Numbered from the stretch's first letter, positions 46,070-59,669 are shown. The stretch is DNA of 64,000 nucleotides from Leptodontidium sp. MPI-SDFR-AT-0119 (GCA_020726505.1 JAHLEZ010000035.1:248001-312000); one strand, 5' to 3'. Numbers and translations: made by a program. The notes: generated from the letters alone by a model not told the origin.

Positions 46070-47210
46070 ATGCCGCCCAAAGCTTCAGCGTACCTGGGCC
46101 CCGAGCCGTCTAAGGACATGTTGATGAACCAAATGCTGATGGCCTTTCACAAAATAGTACGTTTACGTGAACGCTGGACAGTAAACGATTCTTCCATGGA
46201 GTTTCACTAACCTCTTTGTGTCTCCGCAGACCCTCTCCAAAATGTGTCACGAGCTCTCCCACACTTTCGACGACACGAAACTTGGCAGTGTCCAAGATCT
46301 CATAACAGCCATCTCACAGCAAGCTTTTAATGAAGGATGGGACCGCCGCGACGAATCTTGTCGGAAAAACTGCTTACCTAGCCCCTACTTGCCAGTCGAG
46401 GAGGAGGAGGTTGACGAAGAAGATGGAGGTGTAAGTCTGTTAAAGCCACACCCAAGAGCCAAGCTTCGCACAAAGTCAGCACGAACGCCTCGTCCAGCTC
46501 CTCGCAGAACCACCAAAGCTAAAAAGCCTCGTTCAACTCGCAACACACGCAGAGCCACCTCAGAGCCAAACATCGCGGCAGATGACAACTCGGACTACGA
46601 GACAGACAATGCTCCTCGGAAGAAAATCAAGCGCTATGATCTCGGCATCCCAAGACGATTCGTAACCAAGGCCGAATTCAGCGCTCTCCGCCAGCACTGG
46701 AAATATACCACAACCCTCTATCGAAACAAGACTTCAAACGAGACAGAGCAGATGCAACTCACTGAGCCAGAAGCTATTAGATGGCATCAGATGAAGGGTA
46801 CGGAGTACAAGCGGACGAAAGGCAAGACAGCAGAGAAGGATGAGGAGATTGAGCTCAACTTGATCAGATTCCGGAAGCAGATTCGACGAAAGATTCGCAA
46901 GGGAGTTCAGGATCGTCGTGAGAAGGAACTTAAAGGCGAATATGATGGGTCGGATGATGATTTGATGCCACAGGACTTCACTCAGTGGAACTCGACAGAA
47001 GATGAGGAAGAAGAGGGGCAGGCAATCTTAGGAGATGATGGGGATGAGTTTGAAGGCGAGAATGATAATGAGGGCGAGGGAGAAAGTGTGGACGAGAATG
47101 GAAATGAGGTTGAGCGAGAACAATCCAGTGAAGCTGAGGTAAACTTTGGAATGCCAGTCTACCCGGCCCGAGCACGCTCACAATCGAGCGAGGAGAGTGA
47201 GGAGCTTTAG
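46070..47210 (+). CDS. uncharacterised local-family protein, intact, 355 aa, 2 exons
   Basis: Exon 1 is 46070-46156 (29 codons, MPPKASAYLGPEPSKD) and exon 2 is 46230-47210; intron GTACGT..CGCAG, phase 0. Conserved elements in order: TLSKM at the start of exon 2, LITAISQQAFNEGWDRR, a basic linker (PRPAPRRTTKAKKPRSTRN), the core VTKAEFSALRQHWKYTT, QLTEPEAIRWHQM, LNLIRFRKQIRRKIRKG, and a very acidic C-terminus (runs of DDD, EDEEEEG). It is the best-preserved copy in the window and should be the reference for the family. Basic-then-acidic composition suggests a nuclear protein binding nucleic acid or chromatin; this is inference only. No known domain recognised. Confidence 0.78.
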
Positions 47211-48220
47211 GAGTTTTTGGAAGCAGAGATAATGTCTTGTACTTGGAGATAGAAGGATTGGGGATGATTGTCGAGTATGTTTGAATAAAAACCTGTTGAA
47301 TATCTCTTGTTGAAAGACTCTTGTGGTTATAGCAGAGTCTTAATGTGATGCAGAATTCCGATGTATGCTCTGATTTGCAATGTCTAATCTGTCCGGGAGA
47401 CTGGTGGCGAGGAGCTCTTATATCCTCTGCTTTACTGCTTACTGTGGCTCTTACCAAGACTTTCGCCAGTAGCAATTCTCTACCGTGTTTCTTTCATGCA
47501 CCATTCGCTTCATTGGATATTTTCTTTCCATATCAACATCCCGAAGAGCAACGGGCGCATGTTGGACTTTGAATACAACTCCGAGGATTCAGTTTACCGG
47601 AGCAAGCTATGTTGTCAAACAGGGAGTTGCTTGTATCCCGGGCCGTTTTCCAGGTCTGTCAAGACCAGACACGAAGCAAGCATTTCTGCACAAACGCACG
47701 AGCGAGCTCAAAACAATTACTTGAAAACCTTCAGGGCTGAGAGGAGAAACAAATACTGGGTGGGTTGGAATACAATTGGAAAGAACTTCTTTGGGAACTT
47801 TGTAAGTATTGATTTGGCTGGCATCAGGGGGAAGCGTGGGTTGCTTGCGAGGCAGTCTGGTCAGAACAGCGATGTCAAAAACGTGGCTTTGGAGATTTAC
47901 CTTTCAAGGCCTTACACTCAACGCAATTCAGTCCAAGTTTTGTCAGCCTTTTAATCAAGAATACCTGGGTTGTTTGAAAATGACTCTGGCAAAAACACCG
48001 AAGGCTTGAAATACACGCTGTCCAGCCTACCTGTAAATCCTCAGGGGTATCACGTGTCTTTATTGTTAGCTACCGACCTCGGTTAAACTCTTACTAAGCT
48101 ACGAGCGGCGGTGAGCTCCGTCCCTCACCCCTCCATCTCTCCACTTCATCTCTCCCCTGAATCCCCTCTCCTGAATCCCCTCCCCTCATCCCATCTTTCT
48201 CACACACCACGGAGCAATCC

Positions 48221-48245
48221 ATCCCATCCCATCCCATCCCATCCC
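48221..48245. repeat. (ATCCC)5 microsatellite
   Basis: Five tandem ATCCC units within a longer pyrimidine-rich tract (48118-48260). Confidence 0.85.
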
Positions 48246-49087
48246 AACCCCAGCATCATTATTAATCATCACAACGTTCCATTCCACCCACTCTCATGCT
48301 TTATCTCGCGGGCGCTTATGTTTATTTGCTTCGCGAATCTAACGGCATTCCGTTCTACCGAGATCCTCCCTCCCCAGTGCTAGACCTTCCACATCTGTCC
48401 TGCTTATGGCGACATATAGACTTCAGAGATAGCTGGGGTCACGCGCTCGAAGCTCCCAAGTAGGGAGGTGAGAGTTCGAAATATCTTGGCAATGGAGATG
48501 CCAAGTCGCTTTTACCAGGCGAGCGCATTGCTTATCTGATCTTATGAATCGTGCAATACGACTCTCTGACCACCTCCTGCCGCCATGTCTCGCATGGCAT
48601 GTCGTGATAGAGGTCGCAAGGCACAACACCAACCCTTGAGATGGGACTCTGACATCCTGCCTCGCATATACGCAATGTCTTGAACACGGGGAGATATTCA
48701 GATGGAGAAGGTTGTAAGTGTCGCCCTGTAGTGAACTGCCGTCTACGGCACAAATCCCCGATGCAGCTAGGTTCGCCGTTCATCAAGGCTCCATTATGCC
48801 CAGCCATCTAGGTCCTGGAGACTGCGAGTCGTGATGGATCTACTCACACTACGTGATTGTGCACTTCCACGGGCGCTTCGAGAATACGAACGATGTCTCC
48901 TCGCTTGTCATATGAACATAATTGCCTTGGCTCTTCTAGCTTCAAGAGGAAGTTTGTCTCAATGAAGAAAGATACAAGCCAAGTTGAAGCCTTCATAAGT
49001 CTTGGTATATCCATATTCGAGCTGGCTTCGCGGTAATGATGAGATACGGATATTGGCTGGGCGGTATCTATCACTTGAGCATGGAGA

Positions 49088-49093
49088 TATAAA
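49088..49093 (+). promoter_or_regulatory. TATA box of the fungalysin gene
   Basis: TATAAA about 90 bp before the ATG at 49181, spacing normal for a fungal gene with a short leader. Confidence 0.5.
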
Positions 49094-49180
49094 GGCGGGA
49101 AAGTAGCAAGAATGAGGAATTAGTAGAAGCAGATTATCAAGAACTCTCTACTCTCCAGATCTTCAATCTCCTCGTTCAAG

Positions 49181-51569
49181 ATGCGTTTTCTCTCCCAAGC
49201 TGGAGTCGTGGGACTCTTGGCTTCTAACGTCCTTGGCCACCCATCTTCATCCTCTACCTCAAGACGAGGACTTTCACCAAGAGTGATCGATTTGAGCAAG
49301 TTCCGTCTCACCACAGGCAGTACTTACATCAATGCCACTGCTACTGCTGAGTCGGAGCTCTCGAGCCTGGCCAGAAGAGTTGACTACGTCGATGCTGCCA
49401 CCGCACTGGTTTCAAGTGTAGTTCCCGGTGCAGAGTTTCGCGTAGTGGGCGATCACTACGTGAGCGAGCACGGCATCGCACATGTCAACTTCAAGCAAAC
49501 TGTCCATGGTCTCGATATCGACAACGCGGACTTCAATGTCAACGTATGTCGCATCCCCCCCCCCCCCCCCCCCCCCCCCACTTCCTCAGCCAACTAATAT
49601 GAAATAGGTTGCTGCTGACGGAACTATTTTCTCCTACGGAAATTCCTTTTACACTGGAGCCATCCCAGCTGAGAGTCCTTTGGAGAAGCGTGATGATCAG
49701 ATCGATGCAGTTGCAGCCCTTCAAGGCGTGACCAGCACTCTTGCTCTCCCCATCTCGGCCGCCGATGCAGTCGCCGTCCCAGAGGAAGCTACTGAGCATT
49801 ATGTCATTGAGGGCGCAACCGGAACGTACTCTGAGCCAAAGGCTAAACTCGTCTACTTCCAGAACGACGACTCGACCCTCACTCTCACCTGGAGAGTTGA
49901 GACTGATATCACACAGAACTGGCTGTTGTCCTATGTTGACGCAGTGACTGGAAAGGACATTCTAGGTGTTGTTGACTACGTCTCACAAGCTTCATACACT
50001 GTCTAGTGAGTTGTGAATCCCAGTATCCTTGAATTATCTAACGTTTGACAGCCCTTGGACGGTCAACGACCCCAGCAAGGGCAGCCGTGTTGTTGAAACC
50101 AACCCACAAGATTCTGTGGCCTCAGAATTTGGATTCCACAGCACTGGCTCGGCTTCATACACGGTCACTCGTGGTAACAGTATGCTCTTCACTTCCCTTC
50201 TCTTTTCAAGCATCGCCCAAAGCCAGTAAATTTCATGCTAATATGAGATCCAGATGGTATCGCCCAAGCAAACTGGGAAGGTGACAGTGCCTACCTCAAC
50301 GACTACCGCCCAGACGGTGGTTCAGGAGTGAACTTTAACTATGGCCTCAACTTGGCAGCGACCGACCCAGCGACTTACGCCAACGCATCTGTCACACAGC
50401 TTTTCTATACTTCAAACATGTAGTGAGTTTTCTCCCGTCTCCTTTTCTCCCCCTTCAGCACCATACTCCCATCCAGCTAACTCCCATGATCCATCAGCCA
50501 CGATCTCCTCTACACCCTTGGTTTCACCGAAGCAGCCGGAAACTTCGAAACCAACAACAACGGTCAAGGAGGACTCGGTAACGATGCCGTTATTCTCAAC
50601 GCACAGGATGCATCAGCGACCAACAACGCCCAATTTTCTTCGCCTCCCGATGGCCAGGCCGGACGGATGTACAGTATGTATAATGTCTCATTTTACAGTT
50701 AATTCATTTTCTGAGTTTGAATGCTATGGCATCAAGTTAAGCTCAAGTGTTTTCTCTTGGTACGGTATGAAAACAATCACTCACAGGTTCACAGTGTATC
50801 TCTGGACAACCTCCACTCCAAGACGCGACTGCTCCTTTGATGCTGGTGTTGTAATCCACGAATACACCCACGGCCTCTCAGGTCGTCTTACTGGTGGTCC
50901 CGCCAATTCCGCATGTCTCAGTACCACCGAAGCAGGGGGTTTGGGCGAAGGATGGTCCGATTTCATGGCCATCGCCATCCATGTCAAGACAGCTGATACT
51001 CGCGCCAAGAACTACCCCATGGGCGACTGGGTCTACAACAACCCTGCAGGCATCCGCAACTACCTCTACTCCACTTCTCTCACTACTAACCCGTACACAT
51101 ACAGAAGTATCAATAGCATGACCGCTGTGCACGCTATCGGTACGGTCTGGGCGACTATCTTGTATGAAGTCTTCTGGAACTTGGTGGATCAGTATGGCAT
51201 TACTGCTGCGAGAAAACCCACTTTCTCTGGTGGTGTGCCTACCGATGGTCGATTCTTGGCTATGAAGCTCGTGGTTGATGGAATGAAGCTGTAAGTCATA
51301 TCCTCCTCTCCTCGAGCCACCTCCTTGCTCTTTCTTTGGCCTGCCTTTCCTAAAATTGATTCCAAAAACTAACATCTGCCAGACAACCTTGCCGCCCAAC
51401 ATTCATCACAGCCCGTAACGCCATCATCGATGCAGATCTTGCTCTCACCGGAGGTGCAAACAGATGTCTCCTCTGGAGGGGTTTCGCCAAGCGTGGTCTT
51501 GGAAGTGCTGCTGCGCAGGGAACTGGTAGTAACCGCGTGGAGAGCTATACCCTTCCTACTGGCTGTTAA
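49181..51569 (+). CDS. fungalysin, secreted zinc metalloprotease (M36), 638 aa, 7 exons
   Basis: Exons 49181-49543, 49608-50005, 50052-50179, 50254-50422, 50498-50673, 50795-51290 and 51383-51569; all six introns GT..AG with continuous frame. Residues 1-19 are a signal peptide ([19 protein letters not shown]), followed by an FTP-type propeptide containing [21 protein letters not shown]. The catalytic zinc motif is HEYTH (~433-437), with the third ligand Glu in GLGEGWSDF (~463), 30 residues after the first His, as in known fungalysins. The length is typical. It is secreted as a zymogen and degrades extracellular protein. Exon 6 must begin at 50795, not at the nearer AG, to give [13 protein letters not shown]. 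Intron 1 contains a 25-C run. Confidence 0.92.
49555..49579 (+). repeat. poly-C run of 25 inside fungalysin intron 1
   Basis: An uninterrupted C tract twelve bases after the 5' splice site. It is likely length-polymorphic, and its exact length in the assembly is unsure. Confidence 0.85.
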
Positions 51570-52099
51570 AAGGTCTTTTGGAGAGAGGGCGCGGGAGGAT
51601 TTGAGGGGGCAATGTTCACACTTGTGAGGTTTCTTGTTGTATATTTTGACGGTGAGCATTGGAGTGGCGATTTGATGATGAAATGATAAACTGGTGGTCT
51701 GACTGGGATCTGACGAATCTTTACATACACTTCTTCATGCTTCTCCTCGTCATTGACTTTGCCGATTTGGAGAAAGTCTAGCCTTTGTCGCGTGATGATA
51801 CATAATGGGATTTAGTTGATCGTCGTGGGCCCTCGTTCTCTTGACAATCGCGATGAGATGGGAAGATCGCTTTTGAACCTTCGAACGTGCGAGGAGGCGT
51901 GGCATCTGCTTTATCGACGATGCGAGAATATAAATAATGTAATGTTGCACTTTGTGAAGGGAACACTTGTTTTTAATTGTATTATAGTAAATCGTAGACA
52001 TTATACCTGAAAACACCACTTTTAAATATCCCGCCCGAATTTAGGTGTTCCTTGCTTAATTTATAGGGACTTTAGCGCCTACCTTCAAGTGTGTTTCTG
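51570..52099. other. intergenic, downstream of the protease gene
   Basis: No supportable gene; the composition becomes AT-rich towards the piggyBac relic. Confidence 0.4.
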
Positions 52100-53330
52100 G
52101 TGGCAGTACGGGGGATATGCCTAACGTTGAAGATACATACGAAAAGGTATAATAACTTCACGAAATATTAATGAAATTAACTAATTTTTAGACTAAGTGG
52201 AACCTCTTAATTCGCATATTTAGGATACAAATTACCGACTTTAGATCCCTGGTAGAGACCTAGCTGAGACAAATCAATTTAGCGATATCACGGCCGCTTT
52301 AAAGAAAAAGACTACGATTCTAAACAAGCCTATACCCACAGGACTAAAGATATAGGTGGTGGTTCAACGTTGTTTCTTGCTTCGATTGGTTTTCCACAGG
52401 CAAGGGAGAGGGAATAGACTTATTAGAGTTTCCAAGCCAAAGAACCCGAATAAGACTCAATCTGTGGTGCCACATATTTTAAACTTACTTCCGAAGAGAG
52501 CATATCACCTTTATCCCGACAACCTCTTTACAAATATGAAGCTATTTGAGTACTTACGAAAGCTAGGCTTCGGCACAACTGGTACGGCACGAACATCCTT
52601 AGGAATACTTCAAGATCTTGTCGATTTGAAGAAAGGAGATTACGGTGCTAACGCAATGCTATAGGGAACCGTACATGCCTTTCCTACGGAGCCAAATATG
52701 GTCAATCAAACAGGCTTTAAGGATAGTTCTTTTGCTCTTGCTATGTCGACAATATAGGACGGAATCAAGAAGGTACTCCGACTACGAAGACGCCCAGAAG
52801 AAATAGCATTTAATGCCCGCACTTCACGTGTTCCCTTCGGTAATCGAGCAACAAAGCACCTTTGGATTCCTCAGCTATACGACGCTTACAAACAGAATAT
52901 AAGAGCTGTTAATTTAGGGGACTAATTACATGCACAGAATAAGGGAGAAAGACGTCTTCGCTGCGGGTCAGTACAAGGTCTCATGTAATTTATGCTATTG
53001 GTTGTACTCTTCAACTGTTACTTAATATTACCACTTAGATTGCAAGGGAGAACGCTTGATAAACCTCCTGAGTCAAGACGATTTCAGAATTTAGCTTATG
53101 GAGTTATTAATAGTCATAAGGAAGGATGCACCTGGATCCCAAAAACGCAGCAATTCACGTATATCTGGGGGCTAAATTGGAGTCCCAGCACATCGGCATC
53201 ATCTCATTCAGATGTCTACAAGAGCTAACTGTACTACTTACAAAGGAGGAAAGATTTAGAACCGTCTCCGGAAGCGTATTACCTGACAGGAAATCTCTTT
53301 AAATACTGGCCGTACTAGCCGCCGAAATGC
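52100..53330 (+). mobile_element. piggyBac-type transposase relic with RIP-like stops
   Basis: A plus-strand frame from about 52356 reads VVPHILNLLPKRAYHLYPDN and LFTNMKLFEYLRKLGFGTTG, the DDE_Tnp_1_7 (piggyBac) signature seen in fungal elements. The same frame continues past stops at ML*GTVHAFPTEP, STI*DGIKKVLRLR, NLGD*LHAQNKGERR and GLM*FMLLVVLFNCYL. Expected residues at these places are Trp or Gln, so the stops fit G-to-A or C-to-T change. Upstream sequence is more damaged. I could not define the terminal repeats or a TTAA duplication, so the bounds are approximate. Confidence 0.8.
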
Positions 53331-54730
53331 GACCTGGTGTCCACTATGGTTTTGTGATAACCAACGTTGCTTTAATGTGTATCATAGAAGATAATCAATT
53401 AATAGCTGCTCAAAAGACTGGTTTTGTATGGTAAATTTGGGAGGCTCGCTTAATTAGCGAGGGGCTACAGGCTGTCCCACAGGTGTGATCCCAGTCGCTC
53501 TAAAAGGATATGTAACCGCTCGGGCCTCAACAAGTTGGCAGGGCCGACATCTACCACCGTATATTTGATCACCCACGTCCCAGCCAAGAACAGGATTCGG
53601 TTAGGCCGTCAGCTGAGCCAACAGATCCATGGGTGTAACAGGGTTGGCAATGATCGGATGTGGTTGGCGATTAATCAGCGCAGGTGATACCCCAAATCCC
53701 TCGAACGGCATATTTTGTGGTCAGCATATCTCTTTTCCACGGCTCACACTATTTGAGCATTGAAGCGGACGCTTGTGAAGATCTTTGGGACTTTATCTTC
53801 AACTGAAACCAGGAAGTCGAGAAAATTTCTCGACTGATAGCTGCTCTTCTACCGTAAATTCAAGGGAAGCCCAAGATCCCCTTTTCTCCATGATGTTGAC
53901 ACAATCAAGATGTATTTCTCTTAAAGTATCCTTATGATTAAGTAAAAGAGTAGCCAGATCGTCCTCAGCACAGTCTACTGCGGTAATCGATAGAACCTTG
54001 AGGAATTGCAATCATAAGCTAGTCGAGAGCAAACCAAAGCCGTCCACTCTTATAGCACGGGTAGAAGTGTAGGCTTAATTCTTTAACGGCTGGGAAGAGC
54101 TTAATAAAGTTCAGTAAGTCTTATGCCTATGCTCTCGAGTTCCCAGCGGTTTCGGGATTGATCATGATCGAGAGGGTTGTGATTGGAGTGGGCTGTAACG
54201 ATGCTTGCCGCAGATGGAATCTTGCCAAAGGGGGAGCATCTCAAGATTTATGGCCTGTCGGTTAGAGCCTGGAGATATGTCAAGAACGTTGATAGCGATA
54301 CCTTTGACTTAGAGCATCTATCTGTGGCAGGGGGAGGATAGGGGCCTGCTCAGCTTGCCGACAAAGATTAGGGCGATTTCCGGTCGCAACAGTAATCCTA
54401 CTTCCTCCGACTACAAGCATAGCCTTATAAATATATTAGAACAGTGGCCTACTTTTTGCTACGTCGCTGAAAGATTAAAGCGGAGTGCTAAGTAGTGGAC
54501 TAGACATAGCAACCGACACGTCGTCGTGATTAACTCAACGGAAGCAGGAAGCGTAAGCGGAACGCGAGGACTCCGACCTTGCGGAAACGAAAAGTTCATG
54601 TGAACGAAGTTTGCTGTAGTTTTAGTAGAAGGAAATTAGAGGGTTCAATGCGAATAAGTTTTAAAACAGCATAGATTATTTACTGTCCTTCTACCCTCGT
54701 TTCTTCTTTTCAAAAAGGATTGAACGTCAA
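53331..54730. other. relic-rich intergenic region
   Basis: Apart from the F-box-like fragment listed separately I see no gene. The 53400-54700 stretch has decayed-coding character without an intact frame. Confidence 0.4.
53799..54011 (-). pseudogene. fragment of an F-box/leucine-rich-type fungal protein
   Basis: The minus-strand frame reads FLKVLSITAVDCAEDDLATL and LLNHKDTLREIHLDCVNI, then GSWASL. This is the pattern of fungal F-box proteins near their C-terminus (DDL..LLxxHKDTL..L.L..v.....GSW.SLL). There is no start, no F-box and no continuation, so it is a remnant. Confidence 0.45.
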
Positions 54731-55845
54731 CTACGCTGTCCCCCAGGGATGTACCACTACCGGAGTCACCGGGTTACCATCTCTATACAAGTCTAATCCC
54801 TCTTCAATTGCAGAAAGATTGAAGCCTTCGATTGCTTTGTACTTCCCAATGACCAAATCTCCATTTGCAACCCAGCTTGGCAAGCTATCCCAAAAGACTT
54901 TAGTATGCGGCTGCATGAATGAAGAAATTCCAAGCATCATTGTTGCTTTAACATTGAGCTTTCTCTCGGCAATAGTTTTCTTTGCCTCATCAACAACGTG
55001 GAGTCCAAGTAAGATGCCAGGCTTGTCCGGGGAGAATAGGGAAAGAGCTATATCATGTTCCCAAGACACGCAGTCATATATTTTGCTCAAGCCTTCAGAT
55101 CCAACGATGTCTTTAATCTGTGCTTGGATTTCAAGGGAGGTCTGATGACGATCGATGACATGTGTCGCACCGAGCTCTTTGAGTGCAGACGTGTTAGACG
55201 CAGACGCAATGGTTAGGATCTTCCCAAGTCCAATGAGTTTGCCGAACTGTAGAGCAATCTTGCCAACATTTGAACCACCACCAATAACAAGGATAGTCTC
55301 GCTTTTCGGATCCCATTCAGCTTCTTTCTTAGAGCCAGGTATCGGAAACCCAAATCCTTTCTCGTTAAAAAGTGCCACGAATGAAGTGGTTGCATTCACA
55401 GGAATCGAAGCCATCTGGTCGAAATCATATCCAGGAGGGATCTTAGCACTGCAATCGGCGTCAAGAAGAGCATATTGCTGCAGTCCACACTCATCTGGAG
55501 CTGGACTGATTGGAGACCCAAGTCCAAAGACCTCATCCCCTAAAATGAAATTCTCGACGCCGGAGCCGACTGAAACAACTGTGCCAGCGATGTTGGTGCC
55601 GAGAATGTAGGGAAGCTTATCACCGAAAAATAGACCTTTGTCGCGTCCATAAGTGTCATGAGGGAGGACTGCAACGTATTAGCTGGTAAATCAGGGGTGA
55701 AGAGGGGAGAGTACGTACGCATGGTCGACTGAACTCTGATCAGTATGTGGTGCGATTTTGGAGTGGGAACATCGCGAGTGCCCACAACGAGTGGTTTCCC
55801 GATTTCCTGGACGAATACTGCTGTTTGTGATTTGGGGAGTGACAT
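54731..55845 (-). CDS. medium-chain dehydrogenase/reductase (zinc-type, ToxD-like), 354 aa, 2 exons
   Basis: Exons 55845-55719 and 55668-54731 (intron GTACGT..TGCAG, phase 1). The N-terminal GroES-like part begins SLPKSQTAVFVQEIGKPLVV and includes YILGTNIAGTVVSVGSGVENF and GDEVFGLG. The Rossmann half has ILVIGGGSNVGKIALQFGKL (nucleotide motif GGSNVG), then ELGATHVIDRHQ. The usual zinc-ligand cysteines are absent, so it fits the NADPH quinone or enoyl reductase branch rather than true alcohol dehydrogenases. Such genes often sit in secondary-metabolite or detoxification clusters. The substrate is unknown. Confidence 0.85.
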
Positions 55846-56608
55846 GGTGTTGATCGAGCTGGGATATTATACTTTGACTTTGAGTATGACTTTCAATTGA
55901 ATCTTCAAAAGGGTTCTTATAGGATGGAACCAGTTAAAGAGAAAGGCCTCGGAAGGTAGGGGTTGATTAGTGATAAAAGATGTGGAATGGAATGGAATAA
56001 ATGAGCTAATTTTTCATCCGTCGTATGATAAGCATTCGTTGCCTTTAAGCTCGTCATTTCTACCCCCAAACTGATCCTGGATGAGCTAACCTCAGAAACG
56101 GTGGGGTGGGGATTAAGGTTATAGCATTCGAGTCATGTTTGCTGCGGCTAGCACGATTTGATATCCTAGAATTCAAGCAATCCTCAAGATAAATCAATAA
56201 AAAAAAAGGTCTGGAATACTCTTCAATACAAGGGGAATATAGAGGAAAAGGTTTTAATAACTTTTTCTTATTGCTGTGATTGTTTTGCGAGGGAAAAAAA
56301 CGGTTGATACTAAAACGACCAGACAATACTTGACCGTTGTACCTCCGTACGCCTTCTGGCTCCCGGACCCCCTTAGAGCGGGGTTGCCTGAGTCCAGCTG
56401 ACCTTAAATGCAGCACCTAGTTTCTCGGCCTATATGTTGTGATCACTGATCATTGATTTATCATCCTGGATTAGTCAAATGAGCTCCAAGGGCCTTTAAG
56501 ATAAAAATGATAGTTACCCTCATCTCAAAAGTCATCAACTCAACATAAGACCATCAAGGCCAAGCAACACCAACAGAAATCAAAGTTCACATCTGCGTTT
56601 CGACCATC
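55846..56608. promoter_or_regulatory. divergent promoter region, MDR and NmrA-like genes
   Basis: The MDR gene (minus) and NmrA-like gene (plus) face away from each other across ~760 bp, suggesting possible co-regulation. A minus-strand ORF at 56416-56060 has no family resemblance. Confidence 0.4.
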
Positions 56609-57547
56609 ATGCGCATCGGAATCTTCCCCGCTTCTGGGGCGCTTGGCACCAGCACATATACCACTCTTCTATCTGAAGTTCCCAACAATCAAGTCACGCT
56701 CATCAACCGACATCCCGAGAAGGTGGCTAAGAAATATGTCGAAAACGGGGTCACTCTTCGCCAGGCATCTTATGAATCCAGCTCTGAAGAGCTTGAAGCT
56801 GTCTTTGCCGGGGTCGATGTCCTTTTCTTGATATCCTTCCCCAGCTCCGTCCACCTATACAGGACCAAAGTTCAGACCAAAGCGCTCGATGCGGCGCAAA
56901 AAGCTGGAGTTAAGCATATTTTCTATTCTTCTCTGGCCTTCGTATCAATCGATGCAGAAACTGCGAAGGCAGAAGTTATGGCAGCGCATCTCGACAGTGA
57001 AGCGCACCTGAAAGAACTTGCTCGTACCAACTCAGGACTGTCATGGACGAGTATTCGCGAAGGACTTTACAGCGAGTCATTTCCGGTTTATGCTGCGGTC
57101 GCCGACTTGAAGAACCCACCGTCCACGATCAGAATTCCGCAGGATGGAAATGGGTTTGGTCTTAGCTGGGCCAGGCAAGATGAACTGGGAGAAGCGTCTG
57201 CACGCCTGATCGCTTCATATGCGAGATCTCCATCGGCATTTGAATACACCAATAAGATTGTTACCTTGTCTGGCCCAAAGTCCTGGACATGGGCCGAGGC
57301 CGTCGAGGTTCTCTCGCGAGCAACAGGCAAGGACATCAACATCCAAGAAGTCAGCCTCGAGGAGTACAAAAATCTGCCACAGATCAAGGCGTACTTCGGA
57401 ACTGGAGAAGCGGCAAACACGTTGGACAGTGCTTGGGAAGCGATTCGTGATGGAGAGGCGGGTGGCGTAACCAAATCATTGGGAGAGATTCTGGGAAGGG
57501 AGCCCGAGTCTTTTGAGAAGACTATCGAGGAGTTTGTCAAGAAGTGA
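56609..57547 (+). CDS. NmrA-like NAD(P)-binding protein, 312 aa
   Basis: Single-exon gene. It starts MRIGIFPASGALGTSTYTTL with the Rossmann ASGALG glycine motif, then NRHPEKVAKKYVENGVTLRQ, FAGVDVLFLISFPS, and GVKHIFYSSLAF, all typical of the NmrA/atypical-SDR group. The later part WTSIREGLYSE and YTNKIVTLSGPKSWTWAEAV matches the substrate-side region of these proteins. Members are NAD(P)H-dependent reductases or redox-sensing regulators; which applies here cannot be told. Confidence 0.85.
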   Translation: MRIGIFPASGALGTSTYTTLLSEVPNNQVTLINRHPEKVAKKYVENGVTLRQASYESSSEELEAVFAGVDVLFLISFPSSVHLYRTKVQTKALDAAQKAGVKHIFYSSLAFVSIDAETAKAEVMAAHLDSEAHLKELARTNSGLSWTSIREGLYSESFPVYAAVADLKNPPSTIRIPQDGNGFGLSWARQDELGEASARLIASYARSPSAFEYTNKIVTLSGPKSWTWAEAVEVLSRATGKDINIQEVSLEEYKNLPQIKAYFGTGEAANTLDSAWEAIRDGEAGGVTKSLGEILGREPESFEKTIEEFVKK

Positions 57548-58123
57548 ACCGGCGGTCTGAAGAGTAATGTCGTTTTGCTCTACGCGGACTAGGACATTAC
57601 CTGGCAACTTGGTGGAACACTTAACGTAAACAATGTGCTTAATCAATCTATTTTTGATGAGCTATGTGGCGTGGCCAAAAGGTCTCCGCTGATTTGGATT
57701 AAAGCTTGCGTAGTTTTGTTTGTGATATGAAGCATTTTGTTAGTTCTGCTACGCTACCTCAGCCTGAGGCCAAGGATCTTCTGGACATATCGTTTCACGG
57801 TCAAGTCGATTGCAATCATCTGCCAATGGTGGTGCTGGGAATGATAGATGGACGAACGAGTTCGACGGCGGGAAGATAGTACAGTTCTAAGCTTGGACGA
57901 GAGCGACAGCGACAACGATATCTACGACGACTTGACTATCCCATGAACTGGTGTAAGCTCACCCTTCCAAGACAAAAAGTGGGGCACCTGAAGTGCCTGT
58001 AGGTGCGCTGTAGAGCGTATGTGGGTGCGCTGTACGAAAGGCGGTTTCAAGTGGGTCTCGTCCAGCCTGGTGTTTTCTTTCGCTACTTGTAGAAATCTGT
58101 GGGGAGAATCAGAGTCTTCGACG
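57548..58123. other. intergenic, no gene recognised
   Basis: Contains a 33-codon acidic ORF (57848-57946) that I do not support. It would cover where the rest of the truncated OYE gene should lie, but no such coding is visible. Confidence 0.4.

Positions 58124-59669
<1,546 letters not shown>

Larger units (their letters stand above)
47211..49180. other. intergenic with microsatellite; one doubtful gene
   Basis: No firm gene from 47211 to 48400. Minus-strand ORFs 49074-48844 and 48807-48423 could be joined in phase 0 by a GTAGTG..CCTAG intron into a ~165-residue protein, but it matches nothing I know and I rate it doubtful. A TATAAA box at 49088-49093 serves the protease gene. Confidence 0.4.

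Noticed and set aside
48423..49074. Two minus-strand ORFs joinable into a ~165-residue protein.
   Set aside because: Weak GTAGTG donor, no family match, and it sits in the promoter region of the fungalysin gene; not supported enough to list as a gene.
57848..57946. 33-codon acidic ORF.
   Set aside because: Too short and isolated; no upstream exon found.
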